Assembly (NCBI GenBank): GCA_002503395.1
Contig: DARQ01000065.1
Span: forward strand, 7,780 to 23,293
Source of the DNA: Euryarchaeota archaeon UBA60
GTDB taxonomy: Archaea; Thermoplasmatota; Poseidoniia; Poseidoniales; Poseidoniaceae
DNA length: 15,514 bases
Direction: 5' to 3'
Part shown: piece by piece, positions 14,053-15,514 of the stretch
How positions within the stretch are numbered: position 1 is the first letter of the stretch
Layout of the letters: each line of letters starts with the position of its first letter
Translations under genes and position numbers: made by a program
Notes under the pieces: model-generated
The model's database searches: none
Told to the model about the DNA's origin: nothing
What the model saw: only the letters and a program-made list of their open reading frames with translations

Positions 14053-15417
14053 TCAACTCAGGATACGGTCGGGATTTTCTCCAATCAGGTTTGAATCCAG
14101 GTCGGCTGAGAGGTCTCGCCCCTGCGAAAGAGACCAGTGGGTTTTCACCACAACTGCCTCTGGAGTTGAAGTCCCACCTTGCCCCAACAGCCCCAACTCC
14201 TGTTGTCTACGGCCTTTGGAATATACGTTCATATTGACCGCGCCATTGATACACTGATTGGCAATTATGATTCGCAGTCCACCGCTGATGGCAGCCGAAA
14301 TTGCCGCTTCAAGTTCTTCGTTCTCGGGCGCATCACCATTGGCGTTCTCTATCGGCAGATGCCCCAGCCCGGTGCCGTGAATGACCAGTGCTCGGTAGCC
14401 GGCATCGGCAACTGAGGTGATGAGGTCACCGTGTAGGTGCGCTCCGGCGAGAAGTTGCGCCACCCGTATTGCACCGTCGTAAGTAGTCGGCTCGCTGCTG
14501 GGACTAACCCTCGGCGGGGTGGATTTCAGTGCTGCCTCATATTCGGGCATCAAGGTGTGACTAATTCCATCGCGCGAGACGTGAACGTGTGCCAATACCT
14601 CGGCGTTCACGCTCTTGAAGGCGTCGCGCCGACTAGAGTGAAGTTTCCTCGCCGAGCAGCCGGGCAGTACCACAACCGCCCCGTCATCGGCACCGGCGTG
14701 CATCATGACCACGGTCGCATCGCCCAAGCCACCATTTGGCGCTGGGCCGTGTGCGGCCCAATGCACCGCGGCGATGAGATTCTCACCGGCGTCACTCGAG
14801 CCTCGATCGGATGACCGCTGTGAGCCGGTGAAGACTATTCTACCCGGGGGCCCGCCTCCTTCTCCTGCCCAGCCGAAAGCGAGGGCGGTGGCACTGACGG
14901 CCAAAGTGTCGGTACCGTGAGTGACGACCACACCGGCGGCGCCGTCCGCGAAGGCCTCGGCACTTGCGGCCAGCATCGCATTCCAATGCTGTGGGCGAAT
15001 ATCATCTGACCACATATTGCCGAGTTTCACCGCTTCGATTCTGGCGATGACGGCGAGTTCTGGAATCGCCGCAAGTAATTCCTCTGGCTCAAACCTGGCG
15101 ACGACCGCGCCGGTGGCATAGTCAACCCTTGAGGCGATGGTGCCACCGGTGTGCAGAATCCTCACCAAGGGGAGGTTTGCATCCTGAGAATCCGAGTCCG
15201 AGATTTCATCCTCCGAGTCCTGCTGATTGGCTTCGGAGATGAGTTCAACCGAGATAAGTGAAGATTCCGGGTGGCTGATGTTGTAGCCATTCACCAACTT
15301 CATCGTCAGATGTTCCGGCGCGGTCGGGGGCAGGAGAATTCCCTGTTCCTCGATTTCCCCAGCCCATGTACGCAATCGCATGCGGACGAGCGAGCCTATC
15401 CCAGGCAGACCTGTCAT
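14053..15417 (-). CDS. gatD: Glutamyl-tRNA(Gln) amidotransferase subunit D
   Basis: This 454-aa protein is the L-asparaginase-type subunit of GatDE. It releases ammonia from glutamine so that GatE can convert Glu-tRNA(Gln) to Gln-tRNA(Gln); GatDE occurs only in archaea. An N-terminal beta-barrel-like domain (about 1-65) and an acidic Ser/Asp linker (about 62-80) precede the asparaginase core. The core carries HTGGTIAS (89-96, first catalytic Thr T90), VVTHGTDTLAVSA (164-176, Thr169-Asp170), FTGSQRSSDRGSSDAGEN, and the GatD-type CSARKLHSSRRDAFKSVN segment containing the conserved Lys. The second half has VIHGTGLGHLP and NQCINGAVNMNVYSKGR. The ATG at 15417 is preferred because GGAG lies 5 nt upstream (15423-15426); an in-frame GTG at 15435 would add six residues and has no SD. 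The partner gatE is not visible and could lie beyond the window edge or elsewhere. The gene may be co-transcribed with the carboxyltransferase downstream. Confidence 0.95.
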   Translation of the reverse strand: MTGLPGIGSLVRMRLRTWAGEIEEQGILLPPTAPEHLTMKLVNGYNISHPESSLISVELISEANQQDSEDEISDSDSQDANLPLVRILHTGGTIASRVDYATGAVVARFEPEELLAAIPELAVIARIEAVKLGNMWSDDIRPQHWNAMLAASAEAFADGAAGVVVTHGTDTLAVSATALAFGWAGEGGGPPGRIVFTGSQRSSDRGSSDAGENLIAAVHWAAHGPAPNGGLGDATVVMMHAGADDGAVVVLPGCSARKLHSSRRDAFKSVNAEVLAHVHVSRDGISHTLMPEYEAALKSTPPRVSPSSEPTTYDGAIRVAQLLAGAHLHGDLITSVADAGYRALVIHGTGLGHLPIENANGDAPENEELEAAISAAISGGLRIIIANQCINGAVNMNVYSKGRRQQELGLLGQGGTSTPEAVVVKTHWSLSQGRDLSADLDSNLIGENPDRILS

Positions 15418-15514
15418 GGTGTCTCCATTACTCACAGGCTCATGAACGCTACGTCATCATTTTGCCTCAGGTTTCGATGAGCGCACGTTTCAAAGAGGGT
15501 TGGCGAGTGGACCG
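15418..15514. other. Window edge upstream of gatD; possible end of a partial gene
   Basis: In the 97 nt before the gatD start, one minus-strand frame is open from the window edge to a TGA at 15432-15434, which would encode the last 27 or so residues of an upstream gene. A second frame stays open to a TGA at 15467-15469. Neither stretch is long enough to recognise. If the first is real, its stop lies just before the gatD SD and the genes are coupled. Confidence 0.25.

Noticed and set aside
1..15514. CRISPR arrays, insertion sequences, toxin-antitoxin or defence genes
   Set aside because: No regularly spaced repeats, transposase motifs, terminal inverted repeats or known defence domains were seen on either strand.

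Overview
The window reads as a piece of an archaeal chromosome, most likely a marine planktonic Thermoplasmatota lineage such as Poseidoniales (Marine Group II); that placement is inference. The archaeal assignment rests on two genes: gatD, the archaea-specific Glu-tRNA(Gln) amidotransferase subunit, and pelA, archaeal pelota. Several neighbours look bacterial in style (formate-THF ligase, a bacterial-type KDG kinase, PccB-like carboxyltransferase, flotillin/NfeD), a mixture common in mesophilic marine euryarchaea. Coding density is high. I see no insertion sequence, phage gene, CRISPR array or rRNA.

Layout from left to right. (1) A stand-alone CinA C-terminal-type nicotinamide-nucleotide amidase on the minus strand. 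(2) A tRNA-Val(TAC) on the plus strand. (3) A tight minus-strand block transcribed fhs, pelA, then a fused KDG kinase/KDPG aldolase gene, with gaps of 14 and 23 nt. (4) A 356-nt gene-free interval upstream of fhs containing two perfect inverted repeats. (5) A minus-strand four-gene membrane operon: a 101-aa membrane protein, a 71-aa membrane protein, an NfeD-like protein and a flotillin. (6) Two plus-strand genes starting from a divergent promoter region: an enlarged shikimate-dehydrogenase-like protein, and a large secreted, membrane-anchored protein with a hydrolase-like head lacking the usual serine and a stalk of Ig/cadherin-like domains. (7) Convergent to these, a minus-strand acyl-CoA carboxyltransferase preceded by gatD.

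The genes fall into central carbon and one-carbon metabolism (fhs, kdgK-kdgA fusion, carboxyltransferase), translation fidelity (pelA, gatD, tRNA-Val) and envelope organisation (flotillin/NfeD module, surface protein). The most distinctive points are the two-enzyme fusion of the lower semi-phosphorylative Entner-Doudoroff branch, the two unrecognised small membrane proteins heading the flotillin operon, the apparently catalytically dead hydrolase on the surface protein, and the structured non-coding interval upstream of fhs.
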